Shown here in pieces: positions 31,533-31,749 of a stretch of 31,749 bases of DNA (its first letter is position 1; each line of letters begins with the position of its first letter). The DNA lies in contig CAYUNR010000014.1 in the NCBI GenBank assembly GCA_964446295.1, positions 1 through 31,749 of the forward strand. Direction: 5' to 3'. This DNA comes from CAITNM01 sp964446295. GTDB taxonomy: Bacteria > Pseudomonadota > Alphaproteobacteria > Paracaedibacterales > CAITNM01. The notes beneath the pieces were generated by a model that was not told the DNA's origin, did no database searches, and saw only the letters and a list, made by a program, of their open reading frames with translations. A program made the translations under genes and the position numbers.

Positions 31533-31749
31533 GTTTATTTAAGAAAAAATCAAATAATATTCCATCAGAAACTTTTGCAGCCCTTGATATTGGATCAAGC
31601 AAGGTGTGCTGCGCTATTGCAAAAATGAACCGAGATATAAACTCTGAAAAAGGAGTAACGGTTAAAATTCTTGGCGTAGCTTCTCATGTTGCAAAGGGCA
31701 TTCGGGGGGCTTCTCTTATTAATTTAGAGGATCTTGAAGATTCAATATT
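31529..31749 (+). CDS. ftsA: Cell division protein FtsA, N-terminal part
   Basis: The frame starts at the ATG overlapping the grxC stop and runs past the window end; 73 codons are visible. It reads MSLFKKKSNN then ALDIGSSKVCCAIAK (about 18-32), the actin-fold phosphate-1 motif, then VKILGVASHVAKGIRGASLI and NLEDLEDSI, which corresponds to the 'G-I-G-x-x-x-x-x-G-[IV]-[KR]-x-G-x-[IV]-x-[DN]-x-E-x-x-x-x-[AS]-I' start of FtsA, the actin-like protein that ties FtsZ to the membrane. A chance match to MreB or a pilus PilM protein is less likely because of the SHVAKGIRGA block. The neighbour is grxC, not ftsQ. Confidence 0.88.
   Translation, partial: MSLFKKKSNNIPSETFAALDIGSSKVCCAIAKMNRDINSEKGVTVKILGVASHVAKGIRGASLINLEDLEDSI

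Overview
The window is AT-rich chromosome of an alphaproteobacterium. The pointers are the single-subunit, S4-tailed TyrRS, alphaproteobacterial-type AddB and AddA, phasin plus 3-hydroxybutyrate dehydrogenase (polyhydroxybutyrate metabolism), CtaG, BolA, an OmpR/EnvZ-like pair, and FtsA. Several predicted secreted proteins of effector type, a lone PAAR spike protein, four-way shrinkage or decay around addBA/tspO, and three MFS carriers suggest a host-associated or intracellular lineage (Holosporales-like would fit). That placement is inference, not proof.

Layout. 1-1391: tyrS (+), meeting a secreted methyltransferase-like protein (-) at a hairpin that contains both stop codons. 1397-6275 (-): an operon-like run bdhA, rmuC, PAAR, holB, crcB and then the secreted protein gene. 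6350-13133 (+): MFS carrier, shortened addB, second MFS carrier, shortened addA. 13126-14204: a decayed zone with tspO of doubtful start, gene remnants and a promoter-like site. 14205-17126 (-): tRNA-Lys(CTT), FKBP isomerase, Lon-like AAA protease. 17236-20628 (+): UPF0114 membrane protein, bolA, response regulator, histidine kinase (all overlapping) and a phasin; then an MHS-type MFS carrier to 22069. 22079-26207 (-): HTH protein and DUF6456-like protein (overlapping), secreted DXD glycosyltransferase, dapB, rpe. 26374-31160 (-): lpdA, secreted acidic protein with a basic tail, acs, ctaG. 31278-end (+): grxC and the start of ftsA.

How the genes fit together. bdhA, acs and the phasin point to storage and reuse of acetyl units as polyhydroxybutyrate; lpdA feeds the same acetyl-CoA pool. 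tyrS, holB, tRNA-Lys, dapB, rpe and ftsA are housekeeping. Three exported proteins (methyltransferase-like, TcdA/TcdB-type glycosyltransferase, acidic/NLS-like) plus PAAR look like host- or rival-directed functions scattered among housekeeping genes. The most unusual observation is AddAB: AddA ends right after helicase motif VI and so lacks its nuclease domain, AddB has lost its N-terminal part, and its remaining nuclease site has Asn where the catalytic Asp is expected. This could be a helicase-only break-repair complex or a dying one. I saw no CRISPR array, insertion sequence, rRNA or prophage structure.
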